A stretch of 64,000 bases of DNA from the NCBI GenBank assembly GCA_037179385.1, contig CM074187.1, positions 49,014,879-49,078,878 on the forward strand. The letters run 5' to 3'. This stretch comes from Holothuria scabra. Lineage: Eukaryota > Echinodermata > Holothuroidea > Aspidochirotida > Holothuriidae. How positions within the stretch are numbered: the first letter of the stretch is position 1; the number at the start of each line of letters is the position of its first letter. Positions 1 through 11,010 of the stretch are shown here, one piece after another. The position numbers and the translations under genes are program-made. Under the pieces are notes generated by a model, which was not told where the DNA came from, did not search any database, and worked only from the letters and a program-made list of their open reading frames with translations.

Positions 1-114
1 TGGATGATACTTCATTAAGACGAAAACTTTACTGAATATCAGCGAGTTATATCTTACTCAACTGAGTTGAATCCTTTTCCGTAAGTCTGGAATAGGATAA
101 TACATGTTAGACCC

Positions 115-1104
115 ATTCCTTGCCGAAGGCAGGCAAGGAATCTATGCGATGGTGATGTCGTGTGTGTGTATGTGTGTTTGTGACACTCCTTGTAATCGCG
201 ATATCTTGAGATAGGAATGACTGACACTTTTCATATTTGGTATATAGATTTGCCATGGTAAAAAAAAAAGAACCCTATTGTTTTTGGTGGAGGTCAAAGG
301 TCATTTGAGGTCACCAGAGATCAAAGACCGAAAACCTCGTTATTGCGATATCTTGAGATAGGAATGACCGACACTTTTCATATTTGGTATATTGATTTGC
401 CATGTTGAGAGGAAGAACCCTGTTGTTTTTGGTGGAGGTCAAAGGTCATTTGAGGTCACCAGAGGTCAATGATGGAAAAACCTTGTAATAACGATATCTC
501 GAGGTAGGGGCGTCTCAAAATCCTGGATCCGCCACTGGCCCTTCTTTCCACACCTTCTTGAACCATTGCGTCAGCCCACTCTAGATGAAAAAATCTCGTC
601 ATATCACCCACCTACAGCAGTACTTCTCCCGACTGAGGTTATCACTGAAAACATATATTGTAGATCATTGGAAATTTGCTGCCCAAATTGTAGCTCTTTC
701 GTTCACCTATGATTTAATCATGGAGCTACTACAAATTGAGTAAAACCAGCTTATTTCCTTTTGAAAAAATCATGTTGGCAAAGAGTGCATGGGAACTCTG
801 TAAGAAAAATAACGTACCTACATGCTCCTCTTGATTTGAACTGAATAAGTTTTGCAAGCTATATAACCCTACAGCTTTAGAAATATATAGATCCAAATAA
901 GAAAATTTAAACCACAAATGCATGCAGAAAACTTGGATTTAGTATAAAATTTGTATGATCCACAGAAACCCACTAACCAAAGCAATTCTTTTTTTCATCT
1001 ACAAAACTTGATTCCCTTTAAAATGCTCGTTTCAGTGGTTTATGAGGACAATTACAAAGCACCCCTTTTCGGCAAGGAATCACTAAGCCTTTTGGCTTTC
1101 TGGT
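115..1104 (+). mobile_element. Helentron-like non-autonomous element, interrupted copy
   Basis: The left end has a 10-bp hairpin ATTCCTTGCC (115-124) / GGCAAGGAAT (132-141), then a TG-rich run and two and a half ~146-bp units beginning at 189, 336 and 482. Two units carry perfect AGGTCAAAGGTCA (291-303, 436-448). The repeat breaks off near 510. The matching right end, GGCAAGGAAT plus hairpin AAGCC-TTTT-GGCTT and TCTGGT, lies at 1071-1104. The 510-1070 stretch is unrelated and begins with text ending GGATCCGCCACTGG, like a hAT-type end. The two halves may be one interrupted copy or two fragments. Confidence 0.5.
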
Positions 1105-1112
1105 GTAGAAGT

Positions 1113-2229
1113 CTAAAGGCAAGAAGTCGGTCACATTGAAACTGAGGGGCCCTTTTAGAAGCGCAGAACTCTTTCAAGCGCAGGACTTCCATTTTCATCC
1201 TTTGCCAAAAGACCGTAGCTTGTAGGGGGCAGGGGAGAAGTGAGATTTAAAAATCGCAAATACACCAAGTGCTAAGAGATGGTGAGACACAACGTATAGG
1301 GAGTGTCTAAACAACACCTTACAGGTTAAGAGTATGCCCAGACTTAGGCCCTAGACTCTGGCTCTTCCCCAAAGAATCGAGAGGATTTTGCGAAATCATT
1401 TTTCGGATTTTGAGAGAAACATAACTCACAGCCGCTATAATTTGACCACCACATTTAAAAAATTTTCTTTTCAAGTTTAAAGAGAGAGCGCAGTAACATG
1501 CCTCTCTTCTGAACAATTCTAAAGATGGTAAGGAGTGAAATATACTAGTAACAAAAATAAATGGATTTAGGGCTTTTGCTAAACAGCCAATGAATCGACA
1601 TAGAAATTTGAAACATGACCGCCACTGCACAAACTCGGCTGTCTACAAAGTTAAACTCCTATTTGATAAATCGTTACAAGTTGCATGTTTCAAATTTCTA
1701 GGCCGTTGACTCCTTCAACGGCCGGCAAAGACGTACGAGACGGGGACAGGTGAGCGAAGGGTGTTCAGTGCGGAGAGCAATACTTTGCCATTTACAATGC
1801 GAAAGATATTAGGAGTGAAATCATTCATGGTTTGGGAAATTTGAAAAGTGCCATTAGAGCCCACATTTTGAGCTTTAACCAGATGGGAAGCACTGTATTT
1901 ACTGTAAAATATTGTGAAGAATCAAACAAAAGAAATGATTTTTCAGGTTGAAACCTATAAGAAGCTTGGTCTGAGTGTGTATAGAATTTATGGTGAGCTA
2001 CCGGAAGAGGTGATAATATTTGAACAAATGCAGTGCGTACTTACAAAAGCCGCAATCACTAAGGTCTTGACCGAGACTCACTTAGTGTAGACTATTAGAT
2101 TGCAGCGAAAATATATTAGAATTCCAATAAAGATTTTTCATTTGATTGGGTCTTTATCTGCAGTTAAGCAAACCTGTCCTTCCGTTACATGTCTAAAAAA
2201 AATCATTGTTTTAACAGTTTCAGACTTAC
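1113..2229. other. No gene recognised; one perfect hairpin
   Basis: AT-rich, with no coding or transposon signature seen. At 1701-1723 GGCCGTTGA / TCAACGGCC forms a perfect 9-bp stem with a 5-nt loop. Confidence 0.5.
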
Positions 2230-2479
2230 CCAAGTCTTCTGCAAGGTGTCCTCTATGTTTTGAAACAATGCCAGACTTTTTGAAGAGATGTTTGGGTTTT
2301 ACCTGAGTGAGGCTGTATTTGCTTGTTGAGAGTTCGGAATGCCTTTCCCATCGTGACAGTGTCCATAAAATTCCAGCAACTGTCAAAATTACCAAGAAAA
2401 ACAATTGACCGACAGCTTTGACTCCCATTCTAACAAAGAGAAAAGAAGTCATGAAAAAATAAGAGAAGTGAGAAAACAT
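2230..2479 (-). CDS. Candidate first coding exon, type II membrane protein (unrecognised)
   Basis: An open frame starts with Met at 2479 (alternative Mets at residues 10 and 18) and reaches a perfect GTAAGT donor (2229-2224) after ...GHLAEDLG. A short basic stretch precedes a hydrophobic segment, VGQLFFLVILTVAGILW, then a polar stem rich in Ser and Lys. That layout is typical of Golgi type II glycosyltransferases or sulfotransferases, but no catalytic exon was found downstream (toward position 1), so the family is not assignable. It could be a chance ORF; the donor and membrane segment are the only support. Confidence 0.5.
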
Positions 2480-2538
2480 TATAGGACAACGCTTGTATGG
2501 GGTGACGTCGTCGAGTTACACTAGTTACTTGTACAAAA

Positions 2539-2608
2539 GTTGCCTATGAGGCAACCTACTCTTCCGGAGGCAACATTACCTGCGTAGCAGGTTGTTCGGT
2601 AGGTAATG
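2539..2608. repeat. Cluster of short palindromes
   Basis: GTTGCCT-ATG-AGGCAAC (2539-2555) is a perfect 7-bp hairpin. CATTACCT (2574-2581) pairs with AGGTAATG (2601-2608), with an alternative inner hairpin CCTGC-GTA-GCAGG (2579-2591). A nearby sequence around GTCGAGTTA recurs at about 2508 and 2722, suggesting a local duplication. Function unknown. Confidence 0.5.
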
Positions 2609-3589
2609 CTCGTTTAGACTGTCATTATAACACAAGGAAAAGAAAGGGAGAGACAAAAAAATCAGTAACATTGTTCAAAAGTGCGAAAACATATACGGCA
2701 AAGTTGGTATAGAATGATTTTGTCGAGTTATACGAGTTGCTTGTACTAAGAGTACCGAATACGTATAGAACAACCGACTTTTGATACAGTGGTGTTGGGC
2801 ATGACCGTAACAAGACTCTGAAGGTACTGATGGCCAGCCCGGGGTCGGAGCGAAATGGCGTCTAAGATAATGGCTTCAGACGTGATGAAAAAGTCCAGTG
2901 GGTAAGATTGTGTACGCCTATGGCGTCCGTCAAACTCTTAACCTATTTTACTAACATTGTACGGTTTTGTGACAGAATTTTAAGCTAGGAGGTCGGGTTA
3001 CTTTTCAAGTCGGGTGACGACGGCAATTAAGTTAAATTCCTTAGTGTAATTTTACTCAGATGGTCAAAAGCTGTCGAACAAAAGCTTGATGTTTCCCGGA
3101 AAGAGAACCAGTTACTCGATTAGTAAGGTATGTAAGGTGCGAAAAAACTCAATTGGAGTTCCACCGATAACAGTTTTCTCCCTCTGACTGAGGAGAGGTG
3201 AGCAGATATTGCCAATAACGACTTGCATTGGTTTTGCTTCTGGTAATATTCTTATTAGAACTAATTGTGTGCGAAATGTTTAAAAATCGTAGAGTTGCAT
3301 GTCTCCATTGAACCGAGTAGCCTACTAAAGGTTCCCACTGGATTTCAAAATTTGTAAACTCATTCATGTTTACAAACAAATGGCGTACGTAGCTGATGAA
3401 TTGCGCTTACCGATCTCTATGCTCAGTGATTTCGTTTATATTTTCGTCGCAATACAGTGTTTTACGTGCTATCCTTCGATCACTGCACGAACAACACCTT
3501 AAATTCAGGCATATTTTCAAGCGCTAATTTGCGCGCAACGAAATGCGATCCCTAACGCTCATACCCAGCTCTGTAAATGTGGAAAACGG

Positions 3590-3935
3590 AAATTTGCTGT
3601 GATTGACACCAGATCATCAAGTGATATCTGTCAATCACTGTGGTGTTTTCCTAATTTTTCTGTCAAAAACTTCCAAAATACGCCCATGATTTTAAAATAC
3701 TTGTCTTAAATAGGCAACAAAGTTTGGGAAACATTTACTGGCTATTGAAATGAAAAATCGAAATTTGACATATCTGACAAAACATCATTAAGGAACACCG
3801 GTCATCTACAGTCCTGTTTTCAGGCTAAATTTTCTTACATAAAATTGCAAATTTCTCCAAAATACACTCATAATTTTGAAATATTTGTCTGAAACTCAGA
3901 GCAAAGTTTGGGAAACATTTTGAATGTATTCGGCA
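3590..3935. repeat. Inverted repeat plus diverged tandem duplication
   Basis: GTGATTGACA and TGTCAATCAC flank about 20 bp near 3600-3642 as a perfect 10-bp stem. Two diverged copies of a ~90-bp sequence follow, at about 3655-3750 and 3845-3930; both contain CAAAGTTTGGGAAACATTT. No coding potential is seen from here to 4920. Confidence 0.5.
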
Positions 3936-4924
3936 GTGACGGCGCTACGGGGCCCAGATTTTGTCTCCCCCTCCCCCACTTGCCTCATCCCCCACTTAGG
4001 TCAGATAGGCATTGGGTTAACAGGAGAAATGAATAATATACCTCCCCAGAGACGTAGTTTTCATCCTTACATACGCTAAAACTCAGAGCTCCTTGGAGCT
4101 TGAAACCATGGACCCCAACCCCGCTTTGAGCTCGGTTTCGCGCTGCGTCCAAAAATTTTTGCCCCAACATTATCCTTTGTCCCAAGTCCCCACCTGCACT
4201 CAATTTTAACGTTCTTGCGCAGCCACTAAGTCATCGGCCTCAATTCGCATGCCCTAAATGACTGAAATGACATTATGCAACAAAAACATCATCAGTCGGT
4301 ATGCAGTCTCATCACTTGCTAACGGGAAGTGTAAATAGTTCAATAACCCCAAAACCTTTCAAGCTAACTCACAGGAAACGTAGAATCTAAATTTGATTGC
4401 AATACAAGCTCCATACATTGTAAATATGAAAAATAATTACATTGTTTATATTTGTATATATTTTATTCAAAACATGCAAAAATTTGGCACGTTTAGCACG
4501 CCGCAATTTAAGTTCCTGATAGACTATAATGTTTGCATTAAAAAAAATGGAAAAAGTGGGTGCTCGCCCCGAGGAAAAGTCTATCTACGCCACTGGGAAC
4601 TTAATTGCCCAGTAGCGTTGTTCCCCATGTGGGCTGGGGCTGTAGAATATTCCCCTTTTATTTCCCGTCTGCCGTAAGAGGTGACGAAAGTGAAGGACTT
4701 GCAAGGTGATTGAACTGTATTTAAATCGAACTTGTTCTTGTGCCTCATTCAAATGATTTTTTAACTTTTACCTTTATATTAAGTTGACCCTGTGTAACAC
4801 ATTCGTGCTCGTGTGCCGTTAGACCTCATGTAACTAATAAAACCATGGAGCTACTAACAGATATGACCAGAGTTGTAACCGTCTGTTACAACTTCCTAAA
4901 CTCACGCTTTGTGTTGTGCTTCAA

Positions 4925-5219
4925 GGCAGTCATTCGTCACCCCAAACTACAGTTTCAGTATGCATATATCAAAACTCTCAATTGGTACAGCTCTTTGATT
5001 GGCATCACATTCAAACAATGCATCATAGCCAAATTACACAACATGGGCACTGAGAGTGTCTTGATTACACATTATGGACTTGTATGGCCACTGGACCAGC
5101 CAACAAGCAATAAACTATAATTGTGTCTGGATAAAGATGAGTTTTAGATAAATGTGGGAGGGGCTAGAAGTAAGTAGGTTGGGAGAATTGGTACTGTTTG
5201 GGATGATGAAAATATGCCT
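4925..5219. mobile_element. TTAA-flanked MITE, copy 1
   Basis: Flanked by TCAA (4921-4924) and TTAA (5220-5223). The ends resemble AGGGCCAATYCTCTCACCCC in inverted orientation. The interior shares landmarks with the copies at 19135, 37579, 42609 and 43947: CTCAATTGG near one end and a GGGAGGGGCT block near the other. Non-autonomous; no ORF. Confidence 0.5.
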
Positions 5220-5223
5220 TTAA

Positions 5224-6869
5224 GGCTTCCATAACGCGACCCATTGGCGATGTTCTCAAGCAACACACTTAATCGAGTCGATGGCTTATGTGAATATGTT
5301 TGAGACGCTATGGATAACAAAGGAATCAATGAGACTAGAAGGCGGGCGGAGCTCGTAAAAAATTGGTAGTCTGCTAAGAATCGGTGTAAGTGGTGATCTA
5401 CGTTATGCTAACGTAAGCAATGAAACACGTCCAAACGACTTTACTTTTAATTTTCTGTCTGTAACATTGGGGGATGATTGCATGGGTTATCTCCCGTTGT
5501 TGGTGGGTGTTTTATCCCCCTATCCCACGGAATTTACACCAAAGCGTATATGCAAACCACGCATTTATAATCTTGTCCGGCCAAGTGCCTGAAAGTGAAG
5601 TATACATAGAGACATCTGAACGACCGAATAGTTTTTGCTTCAAGCTAACTGCTATAGGTATTATAAAATGAAGAGACTCCCCTTTGCACCCCTTTGAAGC
5701 GTAGAGACGATATCTTAGCAATTGAAAGAATGTGCTGTTGTTGTGGTAGTGTATTTGTCGAGTCCTATTTTTTGCCAACACCTTGATGCGTGGAAAGTGT
5801 GTTGTTTGTTACTCCTGATATCATGAACGTCCACAGGACTCATCTTTTGCATAAACACTGTTTTCCTTAAACTGCTTTTGTCAATGAGGCTGCGTCGAAG
5901 GAATTAGGGGAATATTAAAATGGAGTTTAGAACTCCCGGGGATTGGAGATAGAAGTTCCTTACGACATCTCTACTGTTGCTCGGCGGAGCGAGGTAAGTC
6001 ATACTCAGAGCCAAAGAGCATAATTATCCAGAACTGAATTTTGGGATTGGGACTGCCCGTTTTAAACCTATGACAAACACTATCCAAGCGAGCCCTTCAT
6101 TCGTTGGCGAAAAGCTTGGACGGATCTAGGATATCTTGTTAGGGGAGGCGGTGTAGGGCAGCGATGCCCGATGACCAGTAGGTGTTTGGAAATGGATTCT
6201 TTTTTTAAGAAGAGTCGATCAAAGCCAACTGGCCAAGGGCATATCCAGCCTCTAACTCTAATTGTTCAATTTAAAAAGGGTTAGTTTATATTAGATTAGA
6301 TGGAGTTTGCGACCGAGTTTCTAACAATTTGGTTCAAGTCGACCCGGCCACAACCGTTAAAAGGGTTAAAGCATTTTAATCGGGAGCAGAACGTGTTCTA
6401 TGCTGCTCCAAAAAACTATCTAAACGCCACATCAGTTGGCAAGGACTTTACATAAAATTTTGAAAATCGTAACCCTCAAAGAATCGGAAATGAACAAATT
6501 GTACCGGTACGGTATTTCCCTTGTGAGTAGACTCAAGTCAATCATTAGTTGGAACTTTAGTCTGCAACAATTTTCAACTTCAATAAAACATGAGCAAATT
6601 GCCAAATGATGAGAAAATAAGCGAATACCTCTTCCATTTTTCGGCAAACGTTGGTCAAATTTTGGGCATGCTCTAAATAGACTGGGCTATGCCTAGGGTA
6701 AACACTAATAGATACAGGTTTTCGTTTGTACCACACTCCATTTTATATTTATAACAATAATGCAACTAGTAAAAACGTCTTTCTTTGTACTTTCTTCTCA
6801 TATTATTTGATATTTTTATATTTACTTAATTGTTGTTTGTTGAATGTTCTGCTGTCATGAAGGCAACTT
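5224..6869. other. No gene or repeat boundary recognised
   Basis: AT-rich sequence with only short open frames and no splice-linked or domain-like text. Nothing can be assigned. Confidence 0.5.
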
Positions 6870-6925
6870 TCCATTTTATTTGGACAATAAAGTGTATCTT
6901 ATCTATATCTTATCTTATCTACTGC
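6870..6925 (+). repeat. Probable LINE/SINE 3' tail with TATCT pentamers
   Basis: GGACAATAAAGTG is followed by several TATCT units. A short AATAAAG-plus-pentamer ending is typical of non-LTR retrotransposon 3' ends. The body upstream is not recognisable. Confidence 0.5.
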
Positions 6926-8525
6926 CATAGGCCTATGTCTATGAGTAATCTAACAGGTGACGGTTTATCAGATGGAACGGAGCACAGTGAATTTTTGTTT
7001 TTTCTTTTACCGACATACCTTTTATATCCCCTGAAATGACATTTTCGAACCGTTTGGAATGAAAAACGTGTGTTTATTCTGCTTTATGTAGCTTATACTT
7101 ACACCACCCCTGTTAAATAGGTTGAAGAAAATCCATATTTTGGGTTAACTTATAGCTTGATTAATTTGTTTCTGTTCATGGGCGGTTACCTTGGGGGATA
7201 TATAGCCGCCATGAAATTGGATGGGGGAGGGAGGGGATACTGTACACTATATCTCCACATGAAAACAAATCTTCAGATTCGGAAACTATGTTAAAAAGTT
7301 AAGTATGCTAATATGAAAACTTCTTAACAAAACGGAAAACTAAAAGATTACAAATATTCACGCTTTAAATGTAAAATAACACTGTTTCTCAAAAATAGAA
7401 GAGAATGTTTCTTGACAGTTCTGTACACCTTCCCATGGAGTAACTTAAACATGAACATATTACACATATGTACCAGTATCCTCAATCTCTTATCACATTC
7501 GAAAGTGATAATCCATAAGTTTACTTTTCTGCTTGGAATAGAAGGAAAATATCCATTTATAATGTACATATTTTTAGTGTTGAAAATTTGTAGTGGTAAA
7601 GATTAGTGACAAGATTTGAGGGAATGAGGATGTCAAGCTACAAACTTAAGTTTTAAAGGAGTATTTCAGTGATACTTTTGGTTATGTAAAATTGATGTAA
7701 CCAAAATAGGGAGTGTATAGTTAGTACTATGAACTACTGGACCTAAAACATAAACAAAGTAACAACAAATAAGAAACCAAATCTTACTTCCGGGAAGTCT
7801 TGCTCAATGAAAATTGGAAGTTTTACCTGACTCAAGGCACTGAGACTGCAGGCTTACCTTTTAATTAGCAAACGGATGTTTAGGAAACTGAAAATGCTGG
7901 TGTTGTAGAGTGTGCATGCAACTTTTATCATAAAAATTAATGATACCTACACTGAAAACTCCTCGTCACTCTTCGAGCGCACTTGTGCATAAAAATTTAA
8001 TTCTAACAGTCTGACTCCCATCTTCATATGACATTCATGAGCTGAGATATGAAATGTTGAAGTTTATTCAATCAAAATAAAATGGTACATTGTGCAATAA
8101 TGTGTGGTGTTATTGTTGTGCTACTCAAATTACAATGTTTGTACTTCTTTTTTAAGTTACAGCACTCTTACTCTTAAGGGGTGTTGTAATTAATTTAGTT
8201 CTCTCTGTGCAACATGCTATGTAGGCAAACAGGAAGTGTTCAAGGTCGTATAAACTTTCATAATTTTAAAGGGAAACAAAGCAGGTAATGTGAATTGTAC
8301 AAGAAAAATTATTGCGCGATGGACTAATAGGCTTTGACTGAATAGTTTTCAACATTTATACATCTCGGATCAAGAATGTCCTATGAAGATGGGAGTTGAA
8401 TTGTTAGAATTCATTTCTCACGTTGTTCAACATGTATTTTTTATTTTCTTGACATGAGGTTCGCTTAAGAAGATTCTACACGAATCGCCAAGTAAAGGAA
8501 GTGCCTTGTGCCCAGCTAACAGCGA
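6926..8525. other. No gene recognised
   Basis: AT-rich intergenic sequence. Short open frames overlap on both strands near 7350-7600, but none has domain-like content or paired splice sites. Confidence 0.5.
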
Positions 8526-8529
8526 ACTT

Positions 8530-8855
8530 CTAGAAAACGTTTTGGTTTGGTTCTCAGTTTGTCCGTTTTGTCTTCGTCCAAAGTAACGTTTTTAAAACGT
8601 GTTCAAAACGTCCCGCATTTCCCACAAACTTAAGAGGACTATACAAAAACGTTTTTACTATGTAACAAAATAACGTTTGTAAAACGTTGTAATTAGACGA
8701 TTTTAAACGTTTTTAGGACGTTTTCTGAACGTTCATATTATATGAGCGTTCACGAGGACTTCCCAAAGACGTTTAAGTACGTTAGAGGATAACGATAATA
8801 GAACGTTATGGTTAAAACGTGTTCAAAACGTTTTCAAGACGTTTTCTAAACGTCA
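8530..8855. repeat. ACGT-rich degenerate array (AACGTTTT words)
   Basis: About 17 ACGT cores occur in about 325 bp, most inside AAAACGTTTT-like palindromes. The phrase AAAACGTGTTCAAAACGT occurs twice, near 8596 and 8815. The rest of the window has ACGT only sporadically. It looks like a decayed minisatellite or part of an unrecognised element. Confidence 0.5.
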
Positions 8856-8870
8856 TACTAGCTATAGAGT

Positions 8871-9550
8871 ACATTCCCGATAAGTCTTAATATAAGCTTT
8901 AAATTGTTCAAAAGTGCCCAATGGAGGCAGCCGAGTTCTCTCTACTGAGGCTTTATTGGACTAGTTCCTCAGTGACGGGTTTGGGGTCCGTTTAACCGGT
9001 TTGTTCTTCTTTTTTATTTGAAGTGAGTGAAATAAAAATATCAATAAGGGGGACAGCTATGACTGCCAGATAGGAAGTGAACTAGCGGCAACAGGGATTC
9101 AAAAGTATGTAGAGTGGGGAGATATTAAGGGCAAATTGAAACGTCGATGTGCAAAAAAGTTCGCGCTTCGCATGAAGCTGCGATTAAAACACGAGTTGTA
9201 TTTGGTAATGTCAATGGTCTTCCATTAGACACCGACTTCTGTAGCGTTTAGCTGTCATCGCAAACGTCGATATCCATCACTAGATTGTAAATCTACGGTT
9301 GTAAATCTACGGTAGTGACAGATTTTTGCAGTAGGTTTCACTAATTTTAGCGATCAGTTTCCCATCGATAAGTTGTGTCGTTAGAGATTGGTTGTTGCGA
9401 TGAGGTTAGCACCATTCCAAATATTTTGGCTGTGTAGCGGCATAGGTCTACAGGATATTGTTCTTTCGCATCAGCGTTTTTTGAAAAAACTTGAAATGAA
9501 ATCGACAAGTAGACATGTTCTCTTTTTCTTACTTAACGGAAAATTCATAA
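8871..9550. other. No gene recognised; tiny tandem duplication
   Basis: TGTAAATCTACGGT is repeated back to back near 9285-9313. Nothing else is recognisable. Confidence 0.5.
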
Positions 9551-9551
9551 T

Positions 9552-9945
9552 CAGTGGCGGTACCAGAATGTTAAAACGGTGGGGGGGGGGGGGGACTAGA
9601 GGCAAAGGATAATGTTGGAAGAAAAACTTTTGGGCGCAGGTCGAAAACGAGCCCAAAGGACCCATTCCTGGGGTGGTCCAAGGGGGCGAGGCCCCATCAG
9701 CTCTGAGGTTCCAGCGTATGTCTGGGTGGAAAGCGAAGTATCTGGAATGATAAATTATTTATTTTTCGGTTAATCCACGCCCCCCCCCCCCCCCGACGGA
9801 CCGAAATCGTCTGTCTGCGCCCTTTTTAGGTTTTTAACACACTTTACTCTTGCATAATTATTGGCAAAAGACATAATTTAATAGCGTTGTTTTAAGGCCC
9901 AGATAGCAAAATGCTCAAACAGCTACCAGTAACTGTACTATCTGC
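9552..9945. mobile_element. hAT-like fragments with G and C homopolymers
   Basis: CAGTGGCGGTACCAG (9552 on) resembles the hAT-type ends elsewhere in the window and is followed by G14 (9581-9594). C14 (9781-9794) begins a ~165-bp segment that recurs inverted at 27660-27835. Text near 9690-9745 recurs loosely at 14576-14680. No partner terminus was found. Confidence 0.5.
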
Positions 9946-10469
9946 ACTTTCTTCTGATGAAAAGGGTAATCTTCTGTAATATAGGAATAGGTTTTTCGAA
10001 AGGTATCTTCATGACACTGCACGATAATCCCCTGAAAGTGTTTATTTCTGTACTTTCGTGGTCTCAAAAGCCAGAAGATTGCATCTAATAAGCCTAAGTT
10101 TAGGCTACTTTTATTTATTATGAATTGGTATCTAGAGAGCCAAGCACATCGTTTGTCTTGGCTATTTCTTGTAATGTACTTAATGGCTATTTCAGAGTGG
10201 TCACATGATGTAAAATACGTCAATAAATGTTTTCCGTGTACTTATCTTGATTTCCAAACACCAAAAATGTACACTTAACGGTGATTAATTCCCATAACTT
10301 TTGTTCCTGGAAGATTGCTTGCTATTTGGCTCTAGCAGGTTTAATCTTTCTTTTCACAAAGTAGCCCATTATTACCTTAAAATCTTAAATCAGAACCTTA
10401 CAATAACACAAAATATAATGACCGCCTTCATACTAGAATGTAAAAGAAAGGGATAGAAACATGGGTGTC

Positions 10470-11010
10470 CGCAGTTAGGGGCAAGGGGGGGGGGGAGAAC
10501 TTGCCTTCCCCTGGAAAATAAAAAAATCTGAAAAAACGAAGAAAACATAAAGAAAAAGACGAAGAAAAATTAACATCAACATTTCTTAACAGTTCACTCA
10601 GTGTTTTCTCTATTTATGTGCCGTAAATAGGCTTTATGAGAAATGCCATTTCCAGCTATCTGAGAGACACTTTGGGCCAAAATTTTCTTGCGCTTCGCGC
10701 CAACTCATGGTGGCGCGGAGTAAAAGAATTTTGCCCCCCCCCCCCCCCGAATTTTCTTCTGAGTAGGCCCATGGATAGAATTTTAAACATGTTTTATGAG
10801 AAAAACTTGCCGAGGAGAAATGGCAAAGTAGTCTTCTACCAGGTGAGGAAAATCAAATGGAAAGTCTGGAAAGCCGTGGCTACGATCGTGCTGAGGCTAA
10901 GGGTATTTACTCCTTCGAAGCGTCCCTGTAGACCATTTTTGCCCCCTCTGACCGAAATCCCTAGCGAAATCCCGCCACTCTTGCCTCACTGTAGCGCCGC
11001 ACTGTACATA
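10470..11010. repeat. Decayed repeat with G11 and C15 runs
   Basis: G11 at 10485-10495 and C15 at 10734-10748 are spaced by AT-rich DNA. The text near 10690-10750 resembles the interior of the hAT elements (GCGCTTCGCGC, AATTTTG then a C-run). No ends are resolved. From here to 14675 no gene was recognised; the longest open frame (13039-13425, +) has no domain-like content. Confidence 0.5.
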
